Source of the DNA: a bacterium Ga0077546
GTDB taxonomy: Bacteria; Cyanobacteriota; Vampirovibrionia; Obscuribacterales; Obscuribacteraceae
NCBI GenBank assembly: GCA_001464165.1
Contig: LNEX01000201.1
Location: forward strand, 1-8,036
Length of the DNA: 8,036 nucleotides
Reading direction: 5' to 3'
The notes beneath the pieces are model-generated. The model made no database searches. It was given only the letters and a program-made list of their open reading frames with translations, and had not been told where the DNA came from. The translations under genes were made by a program, and so were the position numbers. Of this stretch, positions 1-6,057 are shown one piece after another (the first letter of the stretch is position 1; the number at the start of each line of letters is the position of its first letter).

Positions 1-834
1 GCCGTAGTACTTGCGAGTGTTGTAGGGGCTCTTTAAATCAAGATAGCTTTGATAAACAATTCCATTGCCTTTCCATTTGCCAATCATTTTGGATGCGTAA
101 ACAATAGTTGAATCCATTGCCAGTGGCATGCGGCGCGCAAGGCGATTGTTTATCACAGAAGCAACAATTGGCCGCTCTTCTGCAAGCTTTGCTTCAGTTT
201 CAATAATTGAAGCCATAGTGACGGCTTTGTGGGCCGTAAGCTTATATGGATTTGGCATTTTTTCCCAAACCTTGCGAAAGCGCTCTACCATAGCCTCAAT
301 CAACTCTTCTGCTTTGGTATCAGACTGCACGAAGTAGGTATCGGGGAAGAGATAGCCCTCAAGATTTTTCACCATCGGATCAATATCAGATATCAAGCTA
401 GTTCTGTTCATAAGTGCTAGTGCTTGTTTTCGATCAACTTTTAGACTCTTGATCTTGGCCATAGCGTCGGCTATTTCAAATCTCGTCCAGCCTTCAATTA
501 CAGTAAGCTTGTTTAGCTCGATACCGCCCGCCTCTAGTGTTTGCAGCACTTGAAGAGGGGTAATAGGTGAAGCAAACTTATAGTCGCCTGCTCGAATGAC
601 TGGCTTAAGCCCTGATAGCCGCACATAGAGTTTGAGTATAAATGCTTTGCGTAAAATTCCCTTGCTCTCAAGCTTACTCAATATTTCATCAAGGGCCATG
701 CCGCGAGTGACGGCAATAACATCTTGGTCGTCGTGTATGGCTGTTGCCTTCAGCTCGCCGTCAAGCATATAGCCAGCTATCACGAGAGAAAGCCCAATTA
801 GCAAGCCGACGACAAGAAGGATTTTTTTAGGCAT
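1..834 (-). CDS. mltG: Endolytic murein transglycosylase MltG (YceG-like), C-terminus cut by window edge
   Basis: This gene encodes the inner-membrane lytic transglycosylase that cleaves nascent glycan strands and so sets peptidoglycan chain length. The 278 codons visible run open to the left edge. Seen in the translation: a single N-terminal membrane anchor (about residues 5-22), a region matching the family's LysM-like domain (about 33-105), the family block LEGYLFPDTY (158-167), and the catalytic segment ASIIETE, whose E212 aligns with the family catalytic glutamate. SVINNRL (226-232), MPLAMDSTIVYA (236-247) and SPYNTRKYYG (269-278) follow. MltG is usually about 340 residues, so roughly 60 are missing beyond the window, including the usual LPPGPI segment. 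The ATG lies inside the last codons of the upstream gene (ATGCCTAA, an 8-nt overlap), which suggests translational coupling. The family call is very secure; the neighbour is not one of the common mltG partners such as ruvX or tmk. Confidence 0.95.
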   Translation of the reverse strand, partial: MPKKILLVVGLLIGLSLVIAGYMLDGELKATAIHDDQDVIAVTRGMALDEILSKLESKGILRKAFILKLYVRLSGLKPVIRAGDYKFASPITPLQVLQTLEAGGIELNKLTVIEGWTRFEIADAMAKIKSLKVDRKQALALMNRTSLISDIDPMVKNLEGYLFPDTYFVQSDTKAEELIEAMVERFRKVWEKMPNPYKLTAHKAVTMASIIETEAKLAEERPIVASVINNRLARRMPLAMDSTIVYASKMIGKWKGNGIVYQSYLDLKSPYNTRKYYG

Positions 835-1771
835 TTGGCGGCAGTGACACAGACCATTGCTTGCCACCGTCTTGACTAATCTGCTTGAAATACAGATGGG
901 TGCGAACAATCTGTTGCTTCATAGTAGCTTTCGTCTGCGCTTGATTCTTTGCTTTCTTTTGTACTTCAATCATTACTTGCTCAATTTGCACGTCGACTTC
1001 CTTGCTTGTAACCAGTGGTTTTTTGTCTTCTCGATAGAGTTTTACCGTATCGCCTTCAATCTTGAAAGTTAGACCAGCTGACTCTAAGGGCGCTAACCTA
1101 ATATCAGAATTGCGCAGAAGAGAGGCTTCGCGATTGAGTATCTTGTCGAAGTATGCCGCACTCTCAGGGCTAAGCTTGCGTTCTATATCGAGGGAATCTT
1201 TATAAATAGCTCTCAACTTTTCTGGTTTGCGCTCATTAAGTGCCGCCCAGTAGTTCTGCAATTCCTTCTCGATGGCCTTTTTGTCAGCATCGCTTAGGCT
1301 CTTAAGGCCTCTTGCTGGTTGATCTTTTGGCAAGTTGAACGAAATAGTCTTCTTTGCAGCCGCGCCATTTGACTCGTTAGCAGCGAGGACGACCTTGGCC
1401 ACTTCTTCTTTTTTTGGCCCAACAGTTCGTTTCTCAATTAATACAGTCATGGCATCTTTGGGGTTGCTGATGTACTCGAGCACTAGTTCGTTGGCACCAG
1501 GTACTAAATAGCCCGATACATTCACCGGTAAGGTCAAAGTTACGATCGGAGCACTTAGCACATTCTGACCGTTTAACATCGCTTGCCTAACTGACCGTGC
1601 ACTGCCGTTGAAACTAATGAAATAGCCGTAAACTTCTTGCTTCTGTAGATTCTGGCCTTTCTGATCATTCTGGCCTTTTTCTAGCGCTGATTCTTCGGCC
1701 ATCAACGGCGCTTGAAATCCCAAGATGGTTGAAATGACCAAAATAGAAGCTAAGTTTGCTTTTGAAAACAT
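827..1771 (-). CDS. Exported protein of unknown function with possible NTF2-like C-terminal domain
   Basis: I do not recognise a named family. The N-terminus is a Sec signal peptide (K at 4, hydrophobic 7-20, likely cleavage after LMA at 25). A Q/K/G/N-rich linker (30-45) contains a duplicated KGQN unit. Residues 46-130 look like a beta-sandwich: alternating hydrophobic strands with SGYLVPGANELVLEYI. The region from about 158 (SDADKKAIEKELQNYWAALN) resembles the opening helix of NTF2/SnoaL-type folds, followed by a strand-rich tail ending THLYFKQISQDGGKQWSVSL. The product is therefore probably periplasmic or surface-located. Start choice: ATG at 1771 has GAGTGAG with 8-nt spacing, so I prefer it to the in-frame GTG at 1780, which overlaps that motif. 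It overlaps mltG by 8 nt, so the two are surely co-transcribed. A role in envelope or cell-wall work is inferred only from that linkage. Confidence 0.85.
   Translation of the reverse strand: MFSKANLASILVISTILGFQAPLMAEESALEKGQNDQKGQNLQKQEVYGYFISFNGSARSVRQAMLNGQNVLSAPIVTLTLPVNVSGYLVPGANELVLEYISNPKDAMTVLIEKRTVGPKKEEVAKVVLAANESNGAAAKKTISFNLPKDQPARGLKSLSDADKKAIEKELQNYWAALNERKPEKLRAIYKDSLDIERKLSPESAAYFDKILNREASLLRNSDIRLAPLESAGLTFKIEGDTVKLYREDKKPLVTSKEVDVQIEQVMIEVQKKAKNQAQTKATMKQQIVRTHLYFKQISQDGGKQWSVSLPPNA
1649..1678 (-). repeat. Two 12-bp direct repeats, 18-bp period
   Basis: The 12-mer attctggccttt (plus-strand sense) occurs at 1649-1660 and again at 1667-1678. The 18-bp period equals six codons and encodes a doubled KGQN unit in the linker just after the signal peptide of the exported protein. 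It looks like a small in-frame duplication, the sort of site where linker length can vary between strains. Confidence 0.7.
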
Positions 1772-1819
1772 GTTTGGCACTCACTCTATAGCTGCTGCAC
1801 TGCTCCATATGACTGCGAT

Positions 1820-1825
1820 ATTTTA
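1820..1825 (-). promoter_or_regulatory. Possible -10 element for the minus-strand exported protein/mltG operon
   Basis: On the minus strand the hexamer reads TAAAAT, five of six matches to TATAAT, about 50 bases before the chosen ATG. No convincing -35 hexamer stands at 16-18 bases upstream, so this rests on the -10 match and its place in the divergent intergenic region alone. Confidence 0.3.
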
Positions 1826-1875
1826 GCACTTTCGCTACATGGTCAGGCCAGAGTGCCTTCTCTGCTAGATTAGAC

Positions 1876-1887
1876 AGAGAGAGAGAG
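1876..1887. repeat. (AG)6 dinucleotide run in divergent intergenic region
   Basis: Six uninterrupted AG units lie within a longer purine tract (1872-1890) between the two divergent transcription units. It sits about 35 bases upstream of the putative -10 of the rightward gene. Such runs can change length by slippage, but no function is shown. Confidence 0.6.
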
Positions 1888-1898
1888 GGAACCGGGCA

Positions 1899-1906
1899 GG
1901 CCGGCC
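1899..1906. promoter_or_regulatory. GGCCGGCC palindrome at the -35 position of the rightward promoter
   Basis: A perfect 8-bp GC palindrome lies 13 bases before the TATACT -10-like element, where a -35 box would be expected. No good TTGACA-like sequence is present there, so an activator or repressor site is possible. It could equally be chance in a short GC-rich patch. Confidence 0.2.
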
Positions 1907-1919
1907 AGCGTCCTTAATT

Positions 1920-1925
1920 TATACT
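1920..1925 (+). promoter_or_regulatory. Putative -10 element (TATACT) for the ThuA-like gene
   Basis: TATACT matches the sigma-70 -10 consensus at five of six positions and lies in an AT-rich stretch. It would start transcription near 1932, giving a leader of about 20 nt that contains the GAGG ribosome binding site. The -35 region is poor. Confidence 0.4.
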
Positions 1926-1952
1926 AAGAGCTTTTATCGGGTCGAGGCCATT

Positions 1953-2882
1953 TTGAAACGTATTCATATTAAGTGGTTAGCATCAATCGCTATATTCACA
2001 CATTTATGTGCCGCGCAGGCAGTTAGTGCACAGGCTCTGCAAGGCAATGTAATCTCAGTCGATTTGACTAAGGCTGTTATTCCAAATTTTGTAGAGTTGC
2101 CGCCTGTTACCGGCAAAGTGCATTCAACAAGAGTTGAGCCGCTGGTTTTTCGCGCATGGCTGGCAAAGGCTCACCCTGAGCTTGTCTTGACTGCTGGAGC
2201 GACGGATGTAATTAGCGCGCCCAACACAGTTATTGAAGTAGCTGGGCAGTGGGATAAAGCCGACAAGACTTTGACGAAGCTTGAGATACCTTTTCGCCAT
2301 GTCAAAACCAGAGATCTTTCAAGCGAACTTCTCTCTACTGGCAAAGTCTTGATTATCAATTGTGCCGGAGACTTAAAGCGCGACAAATTGCAAGCAATTC
2401 GTGATTTTGTAAGCCAAGGGGGCTATTTGCTCACAACTGACTGGGCACTAGACCGTATGCTAGCTCAAACTTTTCCGGGCTATGTAAGCTGGAACAAAGG
2501 TGTCAATAGCAAAGATATCTATGACGCTGAATATGTGTCACCAGATGCAATATTGGCAAATAATACAGTTCGAAGTGCCTTCTGGAAATTAGATCAAGCA
2601 TCGCATATGGTGCACATATTGAAGCCCGGAGCAGTGCGGGTGCTTGTTGGCAGCCGTCAGCTTGCAGCCGAAGACCCTGATCATACTGGTGCTCTTGCCG
2701 TGATTTTTCCTTTTGGCAAGGGCTATGTACTGCATATGGTCGGGCATTTTGACAACAACGCCAAAATTGCCATTGGTAATTTTTTGCCAGATCCAGCACC
2801 CTTAATCGGTATTAGTTTGCGCCAAGCTATAGCCACCAACTTTATTGTGGCGGGCATCCAAGGCAAGCGATTACCCTACTAG
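1953..2882 (+). CDS. Exported protein with ThuA/DUF4159-like (class I GATase-like) domain
   Basis: The N-terminus is a clear Sec signal peptide: basic MKRIHIKW, hydrophobic core 9-22, likely cleavage after AVSA (26). Residues about 105-180 look like a glutamine-amidotransferase-like alpha/beta fold of the ThuA/DUF4159 kind. There is a strand plus loop VLIINCAGDL (132-141), a helix, then GGYLLTTDWALD (156-167) and FPGYV (174-178). A late block GKGYVLHMVGHFDNN (255-269) resembles the end of such domains. No Cys-His-Glu amidotransferase triad is evident, so binding rather than hydrolysis is likely. The start is TTG with GAGG at 1944-1947, 5 nt upstream. The next in-frame Met is residue 169, so an ATG start would remove the signal peptide and half the domain. 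C19 is not in a lipobox, so a lipoprotein is unlikely. Function and substrate are unknown. The gene stands alone, diverging from the mltG unit. Confidence 0.85.
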   Translation: MKRIHIKWLASIAIFTHLCAAQAVSAQALQGNVISVDLTKAVIPNFVELPPVTGKVHSTRVEPLVFRAWLAKAHPELVLTAGATDVISAPNTVIEVAGQWDKADKTLTKLEIPFRHVKTRDLSSELLSTGKVLIINCAGDLKRDKLQAIRDFVSQGGYLLTTDWALDRMLAQTFPGYVSWNKGVNSKDIYDAEYVSPDAILANNTVRSAFWKLDQASHMVHILKPGAVRVLVGSRQLAAEDPDHTGALAVIFPFGKGYVLHMVGHFDNNAKIAIGNFLPDPAPLIGISLRQAIATNFIVAGIQGKRLPY

Positions 2883-2892
2883 CTTCTTGTTT

Positions 2893-2911
2893 GAATTGTG
2901 ACAGCCAATTC
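2893..2911 (+). terminator. Weak hairpin after the ThuA-like gene
   Basis: GAATTG and CAATTC form a 6-bp stem around a 7-nt loop, starting 11 bases after the stop. It is followed by TTCTTCATT, which is only partly T-rich. The stem is AT-rich and short, so it may be a poor terminator or chance. Confidence 0.25.
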
Positions 2912-3040
2912 TTCTTCATTGTGTAAATTGGGCTTGTCAACTGGCGCTTGCTTTAGGCTGATAGTTTGCAGTACCGTCAAATAGCGCAGACTATGAGAAG
3001 ATCTCTTTGAGGTCGAGACAAAATAGATAGGTTTTAACTT

Positions 3041-4357
3041 TTGGAGCCAATCACTTCTAATCTTTTTGGCACTCTCGCCGAAGCTCTGATCATTCTTTTG
3101 CTCGTACTGCTCAATGGCGTCTTGGCCATGTCAGAAATAGCTATAGTTTCGTCTCGCAAAACTAAGTTGCAGCAATGGGCCGATAACGGTGATTCTGGGG
3201 CTAGATCAGCTTTGAAAATAGCGGGTGCTCCTAACGATTTTTTGTCGACCATTCAGATTGGTATCACGCTAATTGGCATTGGTGCTGGTGCCTATGGCGG
3301 CGCCAATATCGCTGACGATCTAGCGGTCGGTCTTAAAATGGTACCAGCCCTAGCCCCCCATGCAGCTGGCTTGTCTATAACCATAGTAGTTGTTGTAATT
3401 ACCTACTTTTCACTGATTGTCGGCGAACTGGTACCCAAGCGCTTAGCCTTGCAGGCGCCAGAATTGGTGGCAAAGTTTGTGGCCAAACCTATGATGATCG
3501 TGTCGCGCATAGCTAGACCGTTGGTTCATCTTTTAAGTGGCTCGACCAATCTAATTTTAAAAGCTGCTGGTATCAAAGAGTACAGTGAAACACCAGTCAG
3601 TCAGGCCGAAATACATGTGATGATTGAACAGGCCGCGGTGGCTGGTATTGTGCAAGAAGCCGAACAAGAAATGGTGGCGGAGGTACTTAAACTTAGCGAC
3701 CGCCGCGTCACATCACTAATGACACCACGTACTGAAATAGTTTGGCTCAATGGCAATGACAGCCTGACTGAAGTTATTAAGACAATTACTGATGACAATC
3801 ACTCTCGTTTTTTGGTTTGCGATGAAACTGTCGATGAAGTCCTTGGTGTGGTCGAAGGCAAGACCATCATACTCAAAGTTCTAGAGGCTAAAGAACAGCC
3901 GGTGCGCGAGTTAGTTGTTCAACCACTATACGTGCCTGAAAATACAACGGCCTTGCAATTGTTAGAGCGATTTAGAGACGCAAAGCAACAAATAGCGATA
4001 GTTCTGGATGAGTATGGTGGCCTTCAAGGCCTTGTTACCAGTGATGATATTTTTCAGGCAATTGTCGGCGACTTGCCCAATATGGGAGAAGCGCCAGAAG
4101 ACGAGAGTATTGCTTTGGACGATGGCTCTTGGCTAGTAGATGGTCACGTATCTATTGAAGAGTTCTTTACTAAGTTTTCACTCAAGCGCGATCTAGGCGA
4201 TAAGGCCTCGTATCAGACTCTGGCCGGATTTATTCTCGCTCGCCTGGAGCATATCCCAGCTGTTGGTGAGAAATTTGATTGGCAAACTTTGACATTTGAA
4301 ATAGTTGACCTAGACCGCCAACGGATCGACAAAGTAAAAGTGACCAGAAATAGCTAA
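3041..4357 (+). CDS. CNNM-domain/CBS-pair membrane protein, HlyC/CorC family (hemolysin-like; ion transport)
   Basis: This is a membrane protein of the CorC/CNNM family, implicated in Mg2+/Co2+ efflux; the old name hemolysin is historical. All expected parts are present in order. The DUF21/CNNM transmembrane domain (about 8-190) has hydrophobic segments near 12-32, 70-90 and 111-128 and the signatures LNGVLAMSEIAIVSSR and VGELVPKRLALQAPE. Two CBS domains follow (about 227-282, opening MTPRTEIVWL, and 290-346, with IVLDEYGGLQGLVTSDDI). Last comes the CorC_HlyC C-terminal domain (about 355-436, with DGSWLVDGHVSIEE and YQTLAGFILARLEHIP). The length of 438 is normal. The start is TTG at 3041. An in-frame TAA at 3035-3037 rules out any upstream start, and the first internal ATG (residue 30) would cut into the conserved first membrane helix. 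GATAGG at 3026-3031 may serve as ribosome binding site, 9 nt away. Its transported ion cannot be told from sequence. Confidence 0.95.
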   Translation: MEPITSNLFGTLAEALIILLLVLLNGVLAMSEIAIVSSRKTKLQQWADNGDSGARSALKIAGAPNDFLSTIQIGITLIGIGAGAYGGANIADDLAVGLKMVPALAPHAAGLSITIVVVVITYFSLIVGELVPKRLALQAPELVAKFVAKPMMIVSRIARPLVHLLSGSTNLILKAAGIKEYSETPVSQAEIHVMIEQAAVAGIVQEAEQEMVAEVLKLSDRRVTSLMTPRTEIVWLNGNDSLTEVIKTITDDNHSRFLVCDETVDEVLGVVEGKTIILKVLEAKEQPVRELVVQPLYVPENTTALQLLERFRDAKQQIAIVLDEYGGLQGLVTSDDIFQAIVGDLPNMGEAPEDESIALDDGSWLVDGHVSIEEFFTKFSLKRDLGDKASYQTLAGFILARLEHIPAVGEKFDWQTLTFEIVDLDRQRIDKVKVTRNS

Positions 4358-4360
4358 GAA

Positions 4361-5044
4361 CTAAGCCCTTAAGTATTCACTGAGTAATAGATATTTGGCT
4401 TTAGTGTCTTCATCAATTATTCTTGGTGTGCAGCCGTGTATAAAGCAGTTGTCCGCCGAATCGTCATTGAGTGAGCTGATCTCACCTACCAAAACAGAGT
4501 TGTCTCTAGCGCAGCCACAAAATTGGTGGCAGAGCATGGGTGGAATAGTGACACTTTCGCCTGGTTCGAGAACGAGTTTCTCACCTGGCTTAAGAGTCTT
4601 TGAGATACCGTCAACTTGCACGACAACGGGTCTTTCTGCAATAGACTTCTCGTCTTCTGCAGCCCAGCCAAGTTCAACTTCAAGTCTTCCACCGCCTCTG
4701 TTCAGCAAGTCTTCTGTCTTGAGCCAGTGAAAGTGCCAAGGAGTAACCTGGCCCGGTCTCACCATCATGGCTTTTTCAGCATAAGTCTTACTGGTTTGTG
4801 GCTTGTTGGCTTTGAGAAGACCATTGCGGACGATGAAAAGCAGCAAGCCGTTCTTAAGAAAATTACCAGAGCCAAAGTCTGTAATATTCCAACCAAGGCC
4901 ATGGGTGCGAATTTCGTCGGCATCAGGGCCAATTTTCTGCCAGTCTTCGGCCGTCCACTTAGACCATTGGGGCAATTTAAAGCTATGTTTGTCGAAGAAA
5001 ACCAACGCTTCATCTATCAGTCTATTGATATCACTTCTTTTCAT
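4361..5044 (-). CDS. D-lyxose ketol-isomerase, cupin family (YdaE/EcSI type)
   Basis: This is a metal-dependent cupin sugar isomerase that interconverts D-lyxose and D-xylulose, and in characterised relatives also D-mannose and D-fructose, in the cytoplasm. The match to the family runs from end to end. It opens MKRSDINRLIDEALVFFDKH, then LGWNITDFGSGNF (50-62), then the metal block TPWHFHWLKTEDLLNRGGG (101-119), which gives H104, H106 and E111. The fourth ligand is H173 in PPMLCHQF. K109 and the VGEISSLNDD segment (186-195) are also typical of the family. The length of 227 is normal. It reads towards the CorC-like gene with only 3 bases between the stops, and it diverges from the methyltransferase gene across 45 bases. 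A GAG lies 8 nt before the ATG. No kinase or sugar transporter is adjacent, so the pathway in this organism is open. Confidence 0.93.
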   Translation of the reverse strand: MKRSDINRLIDEALVFFDKHSFKLPQWSKWTAEDWQKIGPDADEIRTHGLGWNITDFGSGNFLKNGLLLFIVRNGLLKANKPQTSKTYAEKAMMVRPGQVTPWHFHWLKTEDLLNRGGGRLEVELGWAAEDEKSIAERPVVVQVDGISKTLKPGEKLVLEPGESVTIPPMLCHQFCGCARDNSVLVGEISSLNDDSADNCFIHGCTPRIIDEDTKAKYLLLSEYLRA

Positions 5045-5065
5045 CTTAAAATCTCATAGCAGTAG

Positions 5066-5077
5066 CTAGAATTCTAG
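5066..5077. promoter_or_regulatory. Perfect 12-bp palindrome CTAGAATTCTAG with -10-like hexamers on both strands
   Basis: The palindrome sits inside the 45-base gap between the divergent isomerase and methyltransferase genes. It contains TAGAAT, five of six to the -10 consensus, on the plus strand (5067-5072) and on the minus strand (5071-5076). Each copy is correctly placed to give a leader of roughly 10-20 nt to its gene. It may be a shared divergent promoter core, a dimeric repressor site overlapping it, or both. No good -35 box was found for the plus-strand copy. Confidence 0.4.
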
Positions 5078-5089
5078 AGCAAAGGCCTT

Positions 5090-6046
5090 ATGACCGCAAA
5101 ACAGTCTAGTCCCATTAGAGCACTTGAATTCTACTCAGGTATAGGCGCATTCGCCCAGGCGGCACAGGCCCATGACATTGAAATCGTGGCGGCATTTGAT
5201 CAAAGTCAGTGGGCTAATCAAGTGTATGCTCAGAACTATAAGCAAAAGCCAGTTTCTCGCAATCTCGATAGCATTTCTATAAAAGATATCCCTGAAGCCG
5301 ATCTCTGGTGGCTCTCACCACCTTGCACGCCGTACAGCCGAAGGGGTGAGCAAAAGGACACGGCTGACCCAAGAGCCAAGTCGTTTCTGCATTTGATTGA
5401 GTTTATGGTGAGAAAAAAACCGCCCGTAATTTTGCTAGAAAATGTTGAAGGTTTTCTCAATTCGAAAATGGCTGAACATCTCAGGCAAACGCTGCACCGC
5501 ATTGATTATCAAGTCGAGGTGATAAGACTCTGTCCTACAATGTTTGGTGTGCCCATGCTGCGGCCGCGAATCTATTTTATTGCCACTCGTGTTGATAGAG
5601 CTTTTTCACCACTTTTGCCCCCTCCGCAACCAACCACCCGCATGTCTATTAGTCAGTTTGTAGACTCTAGTCTGAATTGCTCTCCTGCCGGAAAGGATTT
5701 GCTGCTTAATGCAGCCGACGCTAGCAAATATGAACCAGTTCTCAATGTTGTTGATCTTAGAGACATAAATGACGTCGCCAACTATTTGATCTGCTTTACC
5801 AGTGGCTACTTTCGCTGTCGCAAAGCCAGTGGCTCACTTTTGCGCTTAGATAATGGCCGGTTGCGATTCTTTTCTCCTAAAGAAATACTTTCGTTGCTAC
5901 GATTCTCACCTGAATTTTCTCTTTCAGATTTAGAACTGCCGATCTGCTATCGTCTGGTAGGCAATAGTGTTGATGTCCGAGCAATTGACTATTTGCTCTC
6001 AAGTGTTTTGCAGAACAATTTTTCAATATTAGCGAAATTAGAATAA
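5090..6046 (+). CDS. Dnmt2/TRDMT1-type cytosine-C5 methyltransferase (probable tRNA m5C38)
   Basis: This is an S-adenosylmethionine-dependent C5-cytosine methyltransferase. Motif I is LEFYSGIGAF (12-21) and motif II-like VAAFDQSQWANQVY follows (33-46). Motif IV is SPPCTPYSRRGEQ with catalytic C79, motif VI is ENVEGF (E117), and motif VIII is LRPRIYFIATR (R158, R160). The region between these and the C-terminus is short. CFTSGY (C235), FFSPKEILSLLRFSPEF (260-276) and YRLVGNSVDV (287-296) match the C-terminal part of animal Dnmt2 closely. The CFT motif and the D-R-SFLHL stretch after motif IV are Dnmt2 hallmarks. Dnmt2 enzymes methylate C38 of tRNA-Asp, and a Geobacter homologue acts on tRNA-Glu. 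No restriction enzyme gene is adjacent. The length of 318 is shorter than human (391) because the insert before CFT is small. ATG start with AAAGG 4 nt upstream. A DNA-cytosine methyltransferase remains the alternative, and automated annotation would probably call it that. Confidence 0.9.
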   Translation: MTAKQSSPIRALEFYSGIGAFAQAAQAHDIEIVAAFDQSQWANQVYAQNYKQKPVSRNLDSISIKDIPEADLWWLSPPCTPYSRRGEQKDTADPRAKSFLHLIEFMVRKKPPVILLENVEGFLNSKMAEHLRQTLHRIDYQVEVIRLCPTMFGVPMLRPRIYFIATRVDRAFSPLLPPPQPTTRMSISQFVDSSLNCSPAGKDLLLNAADASKYEPVLNVVDLRDINDVANYLICFTSGYFRCRKASGSLLRLDNGRLRFFSPKEILSLLRFSPEFSLSDLELPICYRLVGNSVDVRAIDYLLSSVLQNNFSILAKLE

Positions 6047-6053
6047 GTGGAGA
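6047..6053 (+). promoter_or_regulatory. Strong ribosome binding site (GTGGAGA) before rluE
   Basis: GGAG at 6049-6052 lies 5 nt before the ATG and directly after the TAA of the methyltransferase gene. The 11-nt intergenic gap is thus just a ribosome binding site, which argues for one transcript and supports the 6058 start. Confidence 0.75.
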
Positions 6054-6057
6054 CCGT

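Noticed and set aside
128..420. Plus-strand short frames opposite mltG
   Set aside because: They overlap the conserved catalytic region of mltG on the opposite strand and look like shadows.
1776..1857. Inverted 7-mers GGCACTC (1776-1782) and GAGTGCC (1851-1857) in the divergent intergenic region
   Set aside because: The arms are short and 68 bases apart, and one overlaps the start region of the exported protein; chance is likely.
2007..2009. Lipoprotein lipobox at C19 of the ThuA-like protein
   Set aside because: The residues before the cysteine (F-T-H-L) do not fit the L-A/S-G/A-C pattern; a normal cleavage site follows at AVSA.
3041..4357. Hemolysin toxin
   Set aside because: The family name is historical; the domains are CNNM, CBS pair and CorC_HlyC, a membrane ion-transport type protein with no toxin features.
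4395..5069. Plus-strand open frames of up to 147 codons opposite the isomerase
   Set aside because: They lie antisense within a gene with full-length family conservation, lack ribosome binding sites and resemble no protein.
5090..6046. Restriction-modification system
   Set aside because: The methyltransferase has Dnmt2 hallmarks and a short recognition region. The adjacent genes are a sugar isomerase and RluE, with no endonuclease, helicase or specificity gene.
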